A DNA stretch of 32,349 bases, taken from NCBI GenBank assembly GCA_025056965.1, contig JANWVF010000010.1, positions 1-32,349 of the forward strand, written 5' to 3'. The number at the start of each line of letters is the position of its first letter. Position 1 is the stretch's first letter. Below the pieces are notes generated by a model. The model ran no database searches, was not told the DNA's origin, and saw only the letters and a program-made list of their open reading frames with translations. Both the position numbers and the translations under genes were made by a program. Source of the DNA: Thermoflexales bacterium (lineage in GTDB: Bacteria > Chloroflexota > Anaerolineae > J036 > Brachytrichaceae). Positions 1 through 8,173 of the stretch are shown one piece after another.

Positions 1-1
1 C

Positions 2-2299
2 AACGCCAACTCGGCCTGGCTGTTCGACTTTCAGGACATCCGCGGCTACGACTCGATCATCCCCAAGCAATACACCGACTTCATGCAGGCCATCGAGCCG
101 CAGGTCGAGCTGCTCTACAACCGCATCGCGCCGATCAAGAACGCGCGCAGCTTGGAATCGCCGCTGCTTGACCTGCTCGGCGTCAAGTATGTGGTGACGG
201 AAGAGGAGATCGCTGCGCCGGGCTTCGCGCTTTTCTACGACGACGGCGCAACGCGCATCTATCGAAACGAGCGCGCGATGCCGCGCGCGTTCACCTTGCC
301 GCTCAGCAGCACCGTCGTCGCCGACGACTTCGCCCAGGCCATTCAGCGTTACGACCCGCGCAAGTTCGTCCTGGTCGAGCGCGACGTGATCGGTGCGCTG
401 CAGTCCATGGGGATCGCCGCCGTGCCGTCGGACGGCGCGCCGGCGCGCTTTGCATCGGCCAACGTCACGTCGTATCGCAACAACGAGGTATGGGTGGATG
501 CGCAAATTGACGCGCCTAGCTGGTTGATCTTGGCCGACAGCTACTTCCCCGGCTGGCGCGCCTTCGTTCGGCCGCTGGGCGCGCCGGACAGCGCTGAGCG
601 CGAAGTTCCCTTGTTCAAGGTCAACGGCAACTTCCGCGGGGTGCTGCTGGGAGCCGGAGCCTCGGGCGGGAGTGCCGCTCTCCCCACGCCGGAATCTGCG
701 TCTGCCTTCACCGTGCGCTTCCGCTACTCACCTGATTCGTTTCGCATCGGCGCATTTGCCACGTTCATCGCGCTAACGGCGATGCTGTTCCTGGCCGGCG
801 TATATGTTTGGCGCAACGCTGTGCGCGAGGCACGCGCCTCCGGCGTGCGCCTGATTGCGCGCAACAGCCTGATTCTGACCGGCCTGAACATCGCGGCGCG
901 CTTGATTGACTTCGCCTTCGCGCTGCTGATGCTGCGCGTGTTGGGGCCGGAAGGCGCCGGCAACTTCTACTTCGCCGTGGTAGTCGTGGGCTGGTTCGAG
1001 ATCGTGATGAACTTCGGCCTCAACACCTTCCTCACCCGCGAAGTGGCACGCGACCCGGCCAACGCCCAGGCCTACCTATTGCAGACCAGCCGCCTGCGCA
1101 TGCTGCTGGCGCTCGGCGTCGCCCCCGTAGTCGTGCTGCTTGTGTTGATCTGGCGGACGGCCTTCAACCTAGCGCCCGAAGCAGAGATTGCCATCCTGCT
1201 GCTCGCCCTGAGCCAGATCCCCAGCAGTTTGTCTACCGGCCTGAGCGCGGTGTTCTTCGCCCACGAGAAAGCCGAGGTGCCTGCCGCGCTCACCATCTTC
1301 AGCGCGCTGCTGAAGGCAGTCGTCGGCGCGACGCTGCTGCTGCTCGGCTGGGGCGTGATCGGCCTGGCGATCACCTCCATCGTCGTCAACATCGCTACGC
1401 TGGCGCTGCTGCTCCTGCTGGCGCGGCGAATGCTACATCTGCGGCTGCGCGTCGCCGATCGTTCGCCGATCGTCAACCACCAGTCCGCGCTGATCCTGCG
1501 AGAGTCCTTCCCGCTGATGTTGAATCACCTGCTGGCCACCCTGTTTTTTAAGGTGGATGTGCCGATGCTCCAGGCTATTAAGGGGCCGGTGGCAGTGGGC
1601 TGGTACAGCGCGGCCTACAAGTTCATTGATGCGTTCAACATCATCCCGGCCTTCTTCACGCAGTCCCTGTTCCCGGCCATGTCGCGCATGGCGCTGCAGC
1701 GCGATGGATCCCTGGCGCGCTCCTACACGTTGGCGCTCAAGCTGCTGGTGATCACGGCATTGCCGCTGGCGGTGGCCACGGCCTTCCTCGCCGAGCCGAT
1801 GATCGCCGTGCTGGGCGGGCGCGAATTCCTGCCGAACGGCGCGATCGCGCTGGCCATCATGGCCTGGAGCATGCCGATCGGCTGGATTAACAGCGTGACG
1901 AACTACGCATTGATCGCCGCCGGCCAGCAGCGCGCGCTCACGCGGGCATTCATCGTCGGGCTGGCGTTCAACGTCGTCACCAACGCCATCTTCATCCCGA
2001 TGTTCTCGTTCGTCGCCGCGGCAGTCACCACCATCTTCAGCGAGATCGTCGAAGGCGCGGCGTTCTACGTCTTCGTCCGCCAATACATCGCGCCGGTGAA
2101 CTGGGTTGAGGTGCTGGCCAAGCCGTTTCTAGCGTCAGGGGTGATGGCCGGCGTTACGGCCATCTTCGCCTCCGGCGGCTTGACGCTCGTCGGCGTGTTG
2201 TTCGGCCTGGCGGCCTACGGTGCAGCGCTCTGGCTGACCCATGCGCTGGCGCCGCAGGAGCGCGACATCCTGCGCCCCCTCGTCAGGCGCGGGGCTTGA
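2..2299 (+). CDS. YfhO-type membrane protein fused to Wzx-type flippase (5' partial)
   Basis: The reading frame is open from the first base, so the gene starts upstream; the ATG at 83 is internal. The visible N-terminal part (about 260 residues) looks like the C-terminal end of YfhO-family proteins: a G-Y-D-S-I-I-P-K-Y stretch, a beta-rich domain with SYFPGWRAFV, then one membrane segment (LTAMLFLAGVYVW). Without a stop the frame continues into about 480 residues of a polysaccharide flippase of the Wzx/MATE-like type: RNSLILTGLNIAARLIDFAF, the LGPEGAGNFYFAVV stretch, GLNTFLTREVAR, and many hydrophobic helices to the end. Family knowledge: YfhO proteins are polytopic proteins linked to glycosylation of cell-wall polymers, and Wzx flips lipid-linked glycans. 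A combined glycosylation/flipping role is inference. The gene ends 49 bp before the converging phosphoesterase gene. Confidence 0.85.
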   Translation, partial: NANSAWLFDFQDIRGYDSIIPKQYTDFMQAIEPQVELLYNRIAPIKNARSLESPLLDLLGVKYVVTEEEIAAPGFALFYDDGATRIYRNERAMPRAFTLPLSSTVVADDFAQAIQRYDPRKFVLVERDVIGALQSMGIAAVPSDGAPARFASANVTSYRNNEVWVDAQIDAPSWLILADSYFPGWRAFVRPLGAPDSAEREVPLFKVNGNFRGVLLGAGASGGSAALPTPESASAFTVRFRYSPDSFRIGAFATFIALTAMLFLAGVYVWRNAVREARASGVRLIARNSLILTGLNIAARLIDFAFALLMLRVLGPEGAGNFYFAVVVVGWFEIVMNFGLNTFLTREVARDPANAQAYLLQTSRLRMLLALGVAPVVVLLVLIWRTAFNLAPEAEIAILLLALSQIPSSLSTGLSAVFFAHEKAEVPAALTIFSALLKAVVGATLLLLGWGVIGLAITSIVVNIATLALLLLLARRMLHLRLRVADRSPIVNHQSALILRESFPLMLNHLLATLFFKVDVPMLQAIKGPVAVGWYSAAYKFIDAFNIIPAFFTQSLFPAMSRMALQRDGSLARSYTLALKLLVITALPLAVATAFLAEPMIAVLGGREFLPNGAIALAIMAWSMPIGWINSVTNYALIAAGQQRALTRAFIVGLAFNVVTNAIFIPMFSFVAAAVTTIFSEIVEGAAFYVFVRQYIAPVNWVEVLAKPFLASGVMAGVTAIFASGGLTLVGVLFGLAAYGAALWLTHALAPQERDILRPLVRRGA

Positions 2300-2347
2300 A
2301 CGATGCGCGGCCCAGGGCGGCGCCGAGGGAGGTGGGCCGGACGCCGC

Positions 2348-3118
2348 TCAAGCCCAGGGCGGTTGACGTTCGCCCCGCAGGTGCGCGCTCAAGACTTGGA
2401 CTCCCGGATGGTTCATCTGCTGCAGCTGCGCAATCACGGCGTCGCGGTCGTATGCCACGCGCCGGTGTTCCAAGCGGTACCCTTGTTCGTCTGCCTCCAG
2501 CAAGTAATAGCTGGCGCGCAAATCCCCCGCCCAAGGGTTGCTCACGCTGCCCAGATTGACGACGCGGATGTCGCCGATCGTGCGGTCAAGCTGCCAGTGC
2601 GTGTGGGCGGTGAACACCAGGTCGGCCGCGCAGCCTTCGACGGCGGCCGCAAGCTGATCGTCGGTCATCGTGGGTCGAATGCCGAGGCCATCATCCGTAC
2701 CCGGCGCGGCATGCACCAGCAGCACGCGCGCGCCGTTCGGCAGGGTGAGCCGCTGTTCCAGCGGGAGCGTGGCCATCCAGCCCAGCCAGCCGGATGCAAC
2801 CAGCGCGCCTTGCGTCCAGCACAGCATAGCCAGCCGCGTAGCAACGGCCGTCGAGGACGCTGGTGAGCGCGTGATCTCGTCCGCAGCTTCCTGCGGGTCG
2901 AGCAGGCCGCACACATAGCGGTCGGTGTTGCCGCGCACGAATCGGGCGTTGGGCAGTCGGTTCAAGCGCTCCAGCGCCGCCACGGGGGATGGACCGAGCG
3001 CGGCCAGGTCGCCCAGAATCCAATACTCGTCCACCCCTCCGGCGGATGCGATATCGTCCAGCACGGCCTCCAGGCCGATCACGTTGCCGTGGATGTCGGA
3101 GAAGATCGCCGCTCGCAT
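2348..3118 (-). CDS. Calcineurin-like metallophosphoesterase (first of two)
   Basis: A 256-residue protein with the full metallophosphoesterase motif series: SDIHGN (D8, H10), GDLAALGP (D37), RGNTDR (N64, D66), LVHAAPG, and AHTHW near residue 190. These residues bind the two metals in the YfcE/MJ0936-like phosphodiesterase group. The substrate cannot be told from sequence. The start overlaps the last 40 bases of the upstream MFS gene, so it is probably translated from the same message. It is the last gene of the four-gene minus-strand run. A second protein of the same family is encoded at 20630-21373; the two share the motifs and overall plan but differ clearly in sequence, so they are not a recent duplication. 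Confidence 0.88.
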   Translation of the reverse strand: MRAAIFSDIHGNVIGLEAVLDDIASAGGVDEYWILGDLAALGPSPVAALERLNRLPNARFVRGNTDRYVCGLLDPQEAADEITRSPASSTAVATRLAMLCWTQGALVASGWLGWMATLPLEQRLTLPNGARVLLVHAAPGTDDGLGIRPTMTDDQLAAAVEGCAADLVFTAHTHWQLDRTIGDIRVVNLGSVSNPWAGDLRASYYLLEADEQGYRLEHRRVAYDRDAVIAQLQQMNHPGVQVLSAHLRGERQPPWA

Positions 3119-4371
3119 AACAGACTCGATTGTAAGGCGGCCTCAGGACTGCGGTGGCCGCACGCTACCGCCGTCGCCGCCTGCCTTCCGGCGTCGGGTG
3201 CGGACTGCGCACCGCTGCGGCGATCCGGCGGCAGGGCCAGCGCCGCGATCGCGCTGATCAGCGGCAGGGCAGCGAGCATGAGCAAGCTGCCGGTCAGTCC
3301 CAGCCGATCAGGCTCGGCTAGCGCACCGGTGATTGCCGTGCCGATGCCGCCCATGGCGAAGGCGAAGCCCAGCGCGATGCCGGACGCCACGCCCGCGTTT
3401 CTCGGAAACAACTCCTGCGCCATTACGATCAGCGGCGGCCACGACGCGCCGGCGACGAAACCGGCCAACACGGCGAACGGATATACGGCTGGTTCAGAGA
3501 CAGTGAAGAGCGCCAGCGTCGCCGGAGCATAGATCAGCCACGACGCGATCATGACCCGTCGCCTACCGAAGCGATCGGCCAGCACCCCGCCGATCAACCC
3601 GCCCGCTGCCAGGGCGAACAGGTTGGCGCTGGAGATTCGGCTGGCTGCTTCGACGCCGAGCGGCACGATTTCGGTGAAATATGCCGGGATATAAGCCGTG
3701 GTCGCCGACTGCACCCACGCACGCATGAACATGATGGCCATCAGCGCAACGATGGCGAGCAGGCCGAAGTGCCGCCCCGGCAGCGCAGCAGACGGGCGCG
3801 CCGTGTGGTCTGCTGGATGCGAGTGACCCTGGGCACTCAATACTAGTGGGATCAGCGCCAGCCCAATCGCGCCGATGACGAGGCTACCGCGCACGCCCAA
3901 GGCCGTCATCGCCGCCGCAGCGATCACCGGGCCGATGGCGTAACCGCTGTTGCCGCCCAGCATGAAGATGGACATGGCCGCTGCCTTCCGCGTGCCGCCT
4001 GACCGGCTGGCGCCGGATGCGCCGTGCGGATGAAAGGCCGCCGAGCCGCAGCCTGCCAAGCAGGCCATGCCCACCAACGTCGCGTAGTTGGGCGCGAAGC
4101 CAAGCGCTCCTTGAAAGATCGCGATGCAGGCTAGACCTAGAGCTGACTGGTAACGGCCACCGGTGCGGTCACTCAGGTAGCCGAACAGCGGCTGCGTGAG
4201 CGACGAGCTGATGGCGTAGGCGCCGATGACGAAGCCGGTTTGAGCGATGGTCAAGTTCAGCGCCTGTGCCAGATACACCATCATCACCGGCAAACTGCCG
4301 GCGCACAGATCTACGCTGAAGTGGGCGAGCGAATAGCTCCATAGCGCGCGGTTCTTGAGCAGGGTGCGCAT
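3079..4371 (-). CDS. Major facilitator superfamily transporter
   Basis: A 430-residue polytopic membrane protein with the MFS plan: two halves of about six hydrophobic helices, motif A-like GYLSDRTGGR between helices 2 and 3, and its counterpart GVLADRFGRRR in the second half. The N-terminal SYSLAHFSVDLCAGSLPVMM and overall pattern resemble the fosmidomycin-resistance (Fsr) type of drug/metabolite exporter. That is a family-level resemblance only and the substrate is unknown. The central loop has a His-rich stretch (GHSHPADH). The C-terminal roughly 45 residues are hydrophilic, and the coding end overlaps the next gene. The gene lies 24 bases after the PTS IIC-IID gene. Confidence 0.85.
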   Translation of the reverse strand: MRTLLKNRALWSYSLAHFSVDLCAGSLPVMMVYLAQALNLTIAQTGFVIGAYAISSSLTQPLFGYLSDRTGGRYQSALGLACIAIFQGALGFAPNYATLVGMACLAGCGSAAFHPHGASGASRSGGTRKAAAMSIFMLGGNSGYAIGPVIAAAAMTALGVRGSLVIGAIGLALIPLVLSAQGHSHPADHTARPSAALPGRHFGLLAIVALMAIMFMRAWVQSATTAYIPAYFTEIVPLGVEAASRISSANLFALAAGGLIGGVLADRFGRRRVMIASWLIYAPATLALFTVSEPAVYPFAVLAGFVAGASWPPLIVMAQELFPRNAGVASGIALGFAFAMGGIGTAITGALAEPDRLGLTGSLLMLAALPLISAIAALALPPDRRSGAQSAPDAGRQAATAVACGHRSPEAALQSSLLCERRSSPTSTAT

Positions 4372-4395
4372 CGTGCGGCGATCGGGATTGTAGCC

Positions 4396-6027
4396 TCATA
4401 CCCAGCCGAGCGCACGCGCGACCACGGCGCCTGCGACGGCAACGATGAGGCATCCGCCCATGAGGGCATTCGGGCTGGCCCGCCGCGAGCGCAGCAGCCA
4501 TCCCATCCCCAGCGTCGCCACCAGCGGCAGCGCGCCGGGCAGCATCGCGTCTAGCACGCGCGTCTGCACCGCCAGCTGCGTCGCGCCGATCTGGATTACG
4601 CCGGCGCCGGGCAGGCTAATCGGGACGAGCGCGACTACCAGTCCGCCTAGCACGAACGCCCCCAGGCGCATCGCGCCGAAGAGGGCCGGCCGCAGCCAGT
4701 TGTTGGCGCGCGCCCAGTCACCGAAGCGACGCACTTGCGCATAGCCGAGTTGAAAACCGGCGAACCCGACCGCCAGCACAAGCGCTGCTTGGGCGAACGC
4801 AAATATGAACGGCCCGATCAGGCTGCCGCGCTCCGCCAGCGCTGCGCCTGCGGCGACCAACAACGAGCCGACCGCGTTGAGCATGACCGTCGCACCGATT
4901 GCGTTTAGGCCGACCATAGCGCCTGTCTTGGCGCCGACGATCTCGGCGTCGTTGATCGCTTCGCCGTTGGCGCGGCGCTCCTCGATCGCGATGAGCGCGC
5001 CGACCAGCGCCGCGCCGAAAGTCCACTCGCAGTTGAACAGAGTGAGGTTGCGCCGGAGCAACGTCACGCGCTCGCTGGCAGTTTCGCACAGCCGCTTGGC
5101 GGCCGGCACGAGTGCCGCAGCGAAGCCCATGTTCTGGAAGCGTTCAAAGTTCAGTCCGGCGTCGTGGAAGAACATCCATAGGGCGAACGACGACTGAAGT
5201 TCTGCCGGCGACAAGCGCCGCTCCGCCGCGTAGGCCTCGGCTTGATTGGAGGGCAGCACGTCGGCGATGAGCGTGTCCGCACTTGCCTCGACGCGCCGAC
5301 GGGCCAGGAAGGCGTGGATGATGGCGACGCTTGCGCCGAGCAGCGTCGCTTGCACGACGCCTAGGTAAGGCGCGCTCAGCCATCCCAATAGGAAGTAGGC
5401 CACGCTGCTGCCCTGCATCACCAGCCGCAGGCTCATGGCGATGCCCAGCGCGGCGAGTAAGTCGCGGCTCCAGTTCATCGCCAATTGCACCCAGGCGGGG
5501 ATGGATGTGGCGATGCCGGCGATGGTCGGCGCGTCGAAGAGCAGGATGAACAGCGCCGGCAGGAACGACGTGAGTATCACCCACAACTGGGTGGGGACGA
5601 CATTGAGCAGTGCAACGACGTCGGCGTTGCCCTGATCAGCGAAGTAGTCGGCCCAATGCGCGACCACCGTGTTGAACATCCCGCGCGTGAAGTTCAGCAC
5701 GACTCCGAACACGACCAGCGCGCCGAACAGCGCCGCCGTCTCCGGCGCTTCCGGACGCAGGCCGCTCAGCAACATGAGCGGGACGCCGACGTAGCCGATG
5801 AGCGCGATGTCGGGGCCCACCGGCACGCGGAGCTGGCTGAGGGCGAGCACGCCCAGATTGAGCGCGCCGCCGATCTGGGCGCCGCGCAGCGGATCGCCCA
5901 GCAACGCACCCGCGATCGTGCCGGCGACGAGCGGCTGAGCCAGCACATAGCCGCCCAACCCGGCATTGAAGGCCGACCGAGCGAATGCATAGAACAAGGC
6001 GATGAGCGCAGCTTGCAGGACGCTCAT
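4396..6027 (-). CDS. Fused PTS mannose-family IIC-IID membrane protein without IIA/IIB
   Basis: A 543-residue membrane protein with two recognisable parts. Residues about 15-240 match the EIIC of the mannose/sorbose (EII-Sor) family: AQPLVAGTIAGALLGDPLRG, QIGGALNLG, VPVGPDIALIGY. Residues about 272-543 match EIID: NFERFQNMGFAAALVP (293-308), the RRNLTLFNCEW region, IEERRANGEAINDAEIVGAK, and the C-terminal VLDAMLPGALPLV (491-503). In normal PTS these are separate genes next to soluble IIA and IIB that carry phosphate from HPr; none are in this window. The EIID segment that usually reads like MGPLAGIGD is MVGLNAIGA here, so the conserved Asp is missing. A phosphorylation-independent transporter is inference. 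The gene starts 6 bases after the MBL-fold gene. Confidence 0.88.
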   Translation of the reverse strand: MSVLQAALIALFYAFARSAFNAGLGGYVLAQPLVAGTIAGALLGDPLRGAQIGGALNLGVLALSQLRVPVGPDIALIGYVGVPLMLLSGLRPEAPETAALFGALVVFGVVLNFTRGMFNTVVAHWADYFADQGNADVVALLNVVPTQLWVILTSFLPALFILLFDAPTIAGIATSIPAWVQLAMNWSRDLLAALGIAMSLRLVMQGSSVAYFLLGWLSAPYLGVVQATLLGASVAIIHAFLARRRVEASADTLIADVLPSNQAEAYAAERRLSPAELQSSFALWMFFHDAGLNFERFQNMGFAAALVPAAKRLCETASERVTLLRRNLTLFNCEWTFGAALVGALIAIEERRANGEAINDAEIVGAKTGAMVGLNAIGATVMLNAVGSLLVAAGAALAERGSLIGPFIFAFAQAALVLAVGFAGFQLGYAQVRRFGDWARANNWLRPALFGAMRLGAFVLGGLVVALVPISLPGAGVIQIGATQLAVQTRVLDAMLPGALPLVATLGMGWLLRSRRASPNALMGGCLIVAVAGAVVARALGWV

Positions 6028-6033
6028 CCGGGA

Positions 6034-7095
6034 TCACCGTCCTTTCGCTTTGCTTTTCTTGGACGCTTTGCTTTTCGAGGCCGCTTTGCGCTTGCCGGCC
6101 TTGCTCTCTTTGTCGGTCGCCTTCGACTTGGACGATCGTTTCTGCTTGGTCTTTTCCTCGTCGGACTTCGCAGAGCGCTTGGTTTCGTCCTTTCGAGCAG
6201 AAGCCGCTTTCTTATCCGTCTTCGACCCCGCGACGGCGGACGAGGCTCGCGCCCCCTCGGCGGTCCGGGCGGCCATCAGCCGGTCATACGTCGTCAGCAC
6301 GTTTGCCAGGTGAAGCGGCACCGCTGCGCCGTTGAGAAGCACGCGCGATAGGCCGCACTGCTCGATCGTGATGGCCTTGGCCTCGTCGCGGCTGCCGCCG
6401 GCCTCAATCAGCTTCTGCACCTTGTTGCGGAGGTTGTCCAAGTAATTGACCTGCCGGCGCAGCGTGTCGCGAATCTCACCGCGCAAGATGATCTCGCCGT
6501 GCCCTTGCACGATGTTCTCCAGTTGCATCGCGCCGATGGTTTCGATGGACTTTTTGAGCTGCTCCGGGTCGCCGTTGGTGATGGTCGGGATGGCCATCAC
6601 GGTGTCCCCGGAGAACAGGATGCGTTCCTCGTGGAGCAGCACCGAGACGCAATCCGGCGTGTGGCCGGGCGTGTGGATGACCTCCAGCGTCTTGCCCGGC
6701 ATGCGCAGCGTCACGCTGTTCGCCGTGAAAGTGAACGTCGGCAGCCGAAGCTGAACCGGCGCTAATTCCGGCGATTGTTCTTTGGCGCGCTGCAGGGCGG
6801 CGAAGCCGCGCTCGATCAAGATCTCGCGCGCCATTTCATGAGCGATGATCTCGGCTTTCGGGAAGAAGAATGCCCCATAAACATGGTCGGCCTCGTGGCC
6901 GGTGTAAATTACGAAGCGCACTCCGTCCGGGCAACGCTTGCGCGCAAACAAAGCAATCTGCGCTGTTTCGTTGGGGAATGGGAGGGTGTCAATCAAAACG
7001 CCCGTGCTGCCGGAGACGATTAGGCTGGCGGTTACTTGTGCGTAGCGGTCGCTAGTGAAGATGTAGATGTCCTCCGAAGCCCGTTCCCAGTGCAT
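6034..7095 (-). CDS. Metallo-beta-lactamase-fold hydrolase with lysine-rich C-terminal tail
   Basis: A 353-residue protein. Residues about 1-275 form an MBL-fold hydrolase: YTGHEADH (64-71), HTPGHTPD (H145), LFSGDT (D164), VQGHGE (H199), followed by a helical region. The first metal motif departs from THxHxDH: the two usual His positions are G66 and E68, with His offset at 67; D70 and H71 are kept. Residues about 282-353 are a low-complexity tail very rich in Lys, Ser and Ala, like the tails of histone-H1-like proteins; it could bind nucleic acid or another polyanion, but this is inference. It is the first gene of a minus-strand run with the PTS-like, MFS and phosphoesterase genes, and a 24-bp palindrome lies 3 bases before its start. 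Confidence 0.88.
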   Translation of the reverse strand: MHWERASEDIYIFTSDRYAQVTASLIVSGSTGVLIDTLPFPNETAQIALFARKRCPDGVRFVIYTGHEADHVYGAFFFPKAEIIAHEMAREILIERGFAALQRAKEQSPELAPVQLRLPTFTFTANSVTLRMPGKTLEVIHTPGHTPDCVSVLLHEERILFSGDTVMAIPTITNGDPEQLKKSIETIGAMQLENIVQGHGEIILRGEIRDTLRRQVNYLDNLRNKVQKLIEAGGSRDEAKAITIEQCGLSRVLLNGAAVPLHLANVLTTYDRLMAARTAEGARASSAVAGSKTDKKAASARKDETKRSAKSDEEKTKQKRSSKSKATDKESKAGKRKAASKSKASKKSKAKGR

Positions 7096-7098
7096 ATA

Positions 7099-7122
7099 TC
7101 ATGAGCATACCTAAGCTCATGA
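7099..7122. promoter_or_regulatory. Perfect 8-bp inverted repeat before the MBL operon
   Basis: TCATGAGC and GCTCATGA are separated by 8 bases and lie 3 bases upstream of the ATG at 7095. The surrounding 7096-7155 stretch is AT-rich in a GC-rich window, as expected for a promoter. On the minus strand a weak TTGCAT-N17-TATGCT promoter places its -10 inside the repeat. The repeat could be a repressor operator or an mRNA hairpin covering the start region; sequence alone does not decide. Confidence 0.5.
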
Positions 7123-7207
7123 CGTAATGCAAATTTGATGACATAAATATTCAAGCGCTACCCCTTGCCGCTCTGCTTGCCGTCGGAAGTGCAGACTGGC
7201 TTCACCT

Positions 7208-8083
7208 TCACGCGCTGACCAGCATCCGATAAGTGTCGGGCCGGCGTTGTTCAAGTAGGGGAAAGAGGGCGCGCCAAAACGCCATGACGCTGAAATCTAA
7301 GTCTGCGACCAGCGTAGCCGGCCGGCTGCGCGGCGCGCGAGCGATGATGCGGCCCGTCGGGTCGCAGACGAAGGATGACCCGTAGAATTGAACCAGCCCT
7401 TCGTCGCCGGTGCGATTGACTGCCGCTACGAATATGCCGTTGGCGATGGCGTGCGCGACCATCACCGTTTGCCAGCGCGGCTGCGTGTCGAAACCGGGGA
7501 AGTCCGGCTCCGAGCCGATGGCCGTGGGGTAGACGATGAGCTCTGCGCCTTTCAACGCGCAGATGCGCGCCATCTCCGGAAACCATTGGTCGTAGCACGT
7601 CGGCACGGCGACCTTGATGAACCCTAGATCGTGCACCGGATAGTCCGAGTCGCCGGGCGTAAAGTAGTAGTCCTCGTGGTAGCCGCTGCCGCGCGGGATG
7701 TGCTGCTTGCGGGTGAAGCCGAATAGGTTGCCGCGCCGATCAAAGATGACGGCGGTGTTGAAATAGCGCCCGTCCGCACGCTCGAACAGCGAGCCGATTA
7801 CGAACGCGCCGGACTCGCGCGCCAGCCCGCTGCACAGCGCGCTGGTCGGTCCGTCGCCCAACGGCTCGGCCAACGCAAAACGCGCAGGGTCTTTTATGTC
7901 GGCAAAGTAGCGATGTAGCGTGAGCTCCGGCAAGCAGATCAGCTGCGCGCCGCGCGCTGCGGCCGCCAGCACGCCGCGACGCAGCGCCTGAGCGTGGCGG
8001 GCAGGATCGGCGTGCCAGCGCTGTTGCACGAGCCCGATGCGGACGATGCGTGGGTTGGTTGGCGCGATGTTAGGCGTAGACAT
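7208..8083 (-). CDS. aguB: N-carbamoylputrescine amidase (nitrilase family)
   Basis: A 291-residue carbon-nitrogen hydrolase with the Glu-Lys-Cys catalytic triad visible: E53 in LPELTL, K126 in RKQHIP, C163 in PTCYDQWFPE. The stretch YPTAIGSEP (185-193) and the C-Y/W-DQWFPE motif are characteristic of N-carbamoylputrescine amidase, which makes putrescine from N-carbamoylputrescine after agmatine deiminase. No agmatine deiminase gene (aguA) is in this window. The N-terminal 12 residues are probably unstructured. It is transcribed divergently from thrS and separated from the MBL gene by 112 bases, so it need not share that operon. Another omega-amidase-like nitrilase function is the main alternative. 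Confidence 0.85.
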   Translation of the reverse strand: MSTPNIAPTNPRIVRIGLVQQRWHADPARHAQALRRGVLAAAARGAQLICLPELTLHRYFADIKDPARFALAEPLGDGPTSALCSGLARESGAFVIGSLFERADGRYFNTAVIFDRRGNLFGFTRKQHIPRGSGYHEDYYFTPGDSDYPVHDLGFIKVAVPTCYDQWFPEMARICALKGAELIVYPTAIGSEPDFPGFDTQPRWQTVMVAHAIANGIFVAAVNRTGDEGLVQFYGSSFVCDPTGRIIARAPRSRPATLVADLDFSVMAFWRALFPLLEQRRPDTYRMLVSA

Positions 8084-8161
8084 GCGCGGATTCTATACGC
8101 GGTCTTGAGATGGCGCGTCGCCCAATCGGGCGCCGTTGGAATGCGCGCGTCGAGGCGGGCG

Positions 8162-8167
8162 TATAAT
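8162..8167 (+). promoter_or_regulatory. -10 element of the thrS promoter
   Basis: A consensus TATAAT is followed by a T-rich stretch, and transcription would begin near 8174. The best -35 is TTGGAA at 8136, with a long spacing of 20. Its position directly before the T-box leader supports the call. Confidence 0.6.
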
Positions 8168-8173
8168 TTTTGT

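Noticed and set aside
5485-6351. 288-residue plus-strand frame over the PTS-like and MBL genes
   Set aside because: The product is Arg/Gln/His-rich and then Leu/Phe-rich with no motif, as expected for a shadow of two real genes.
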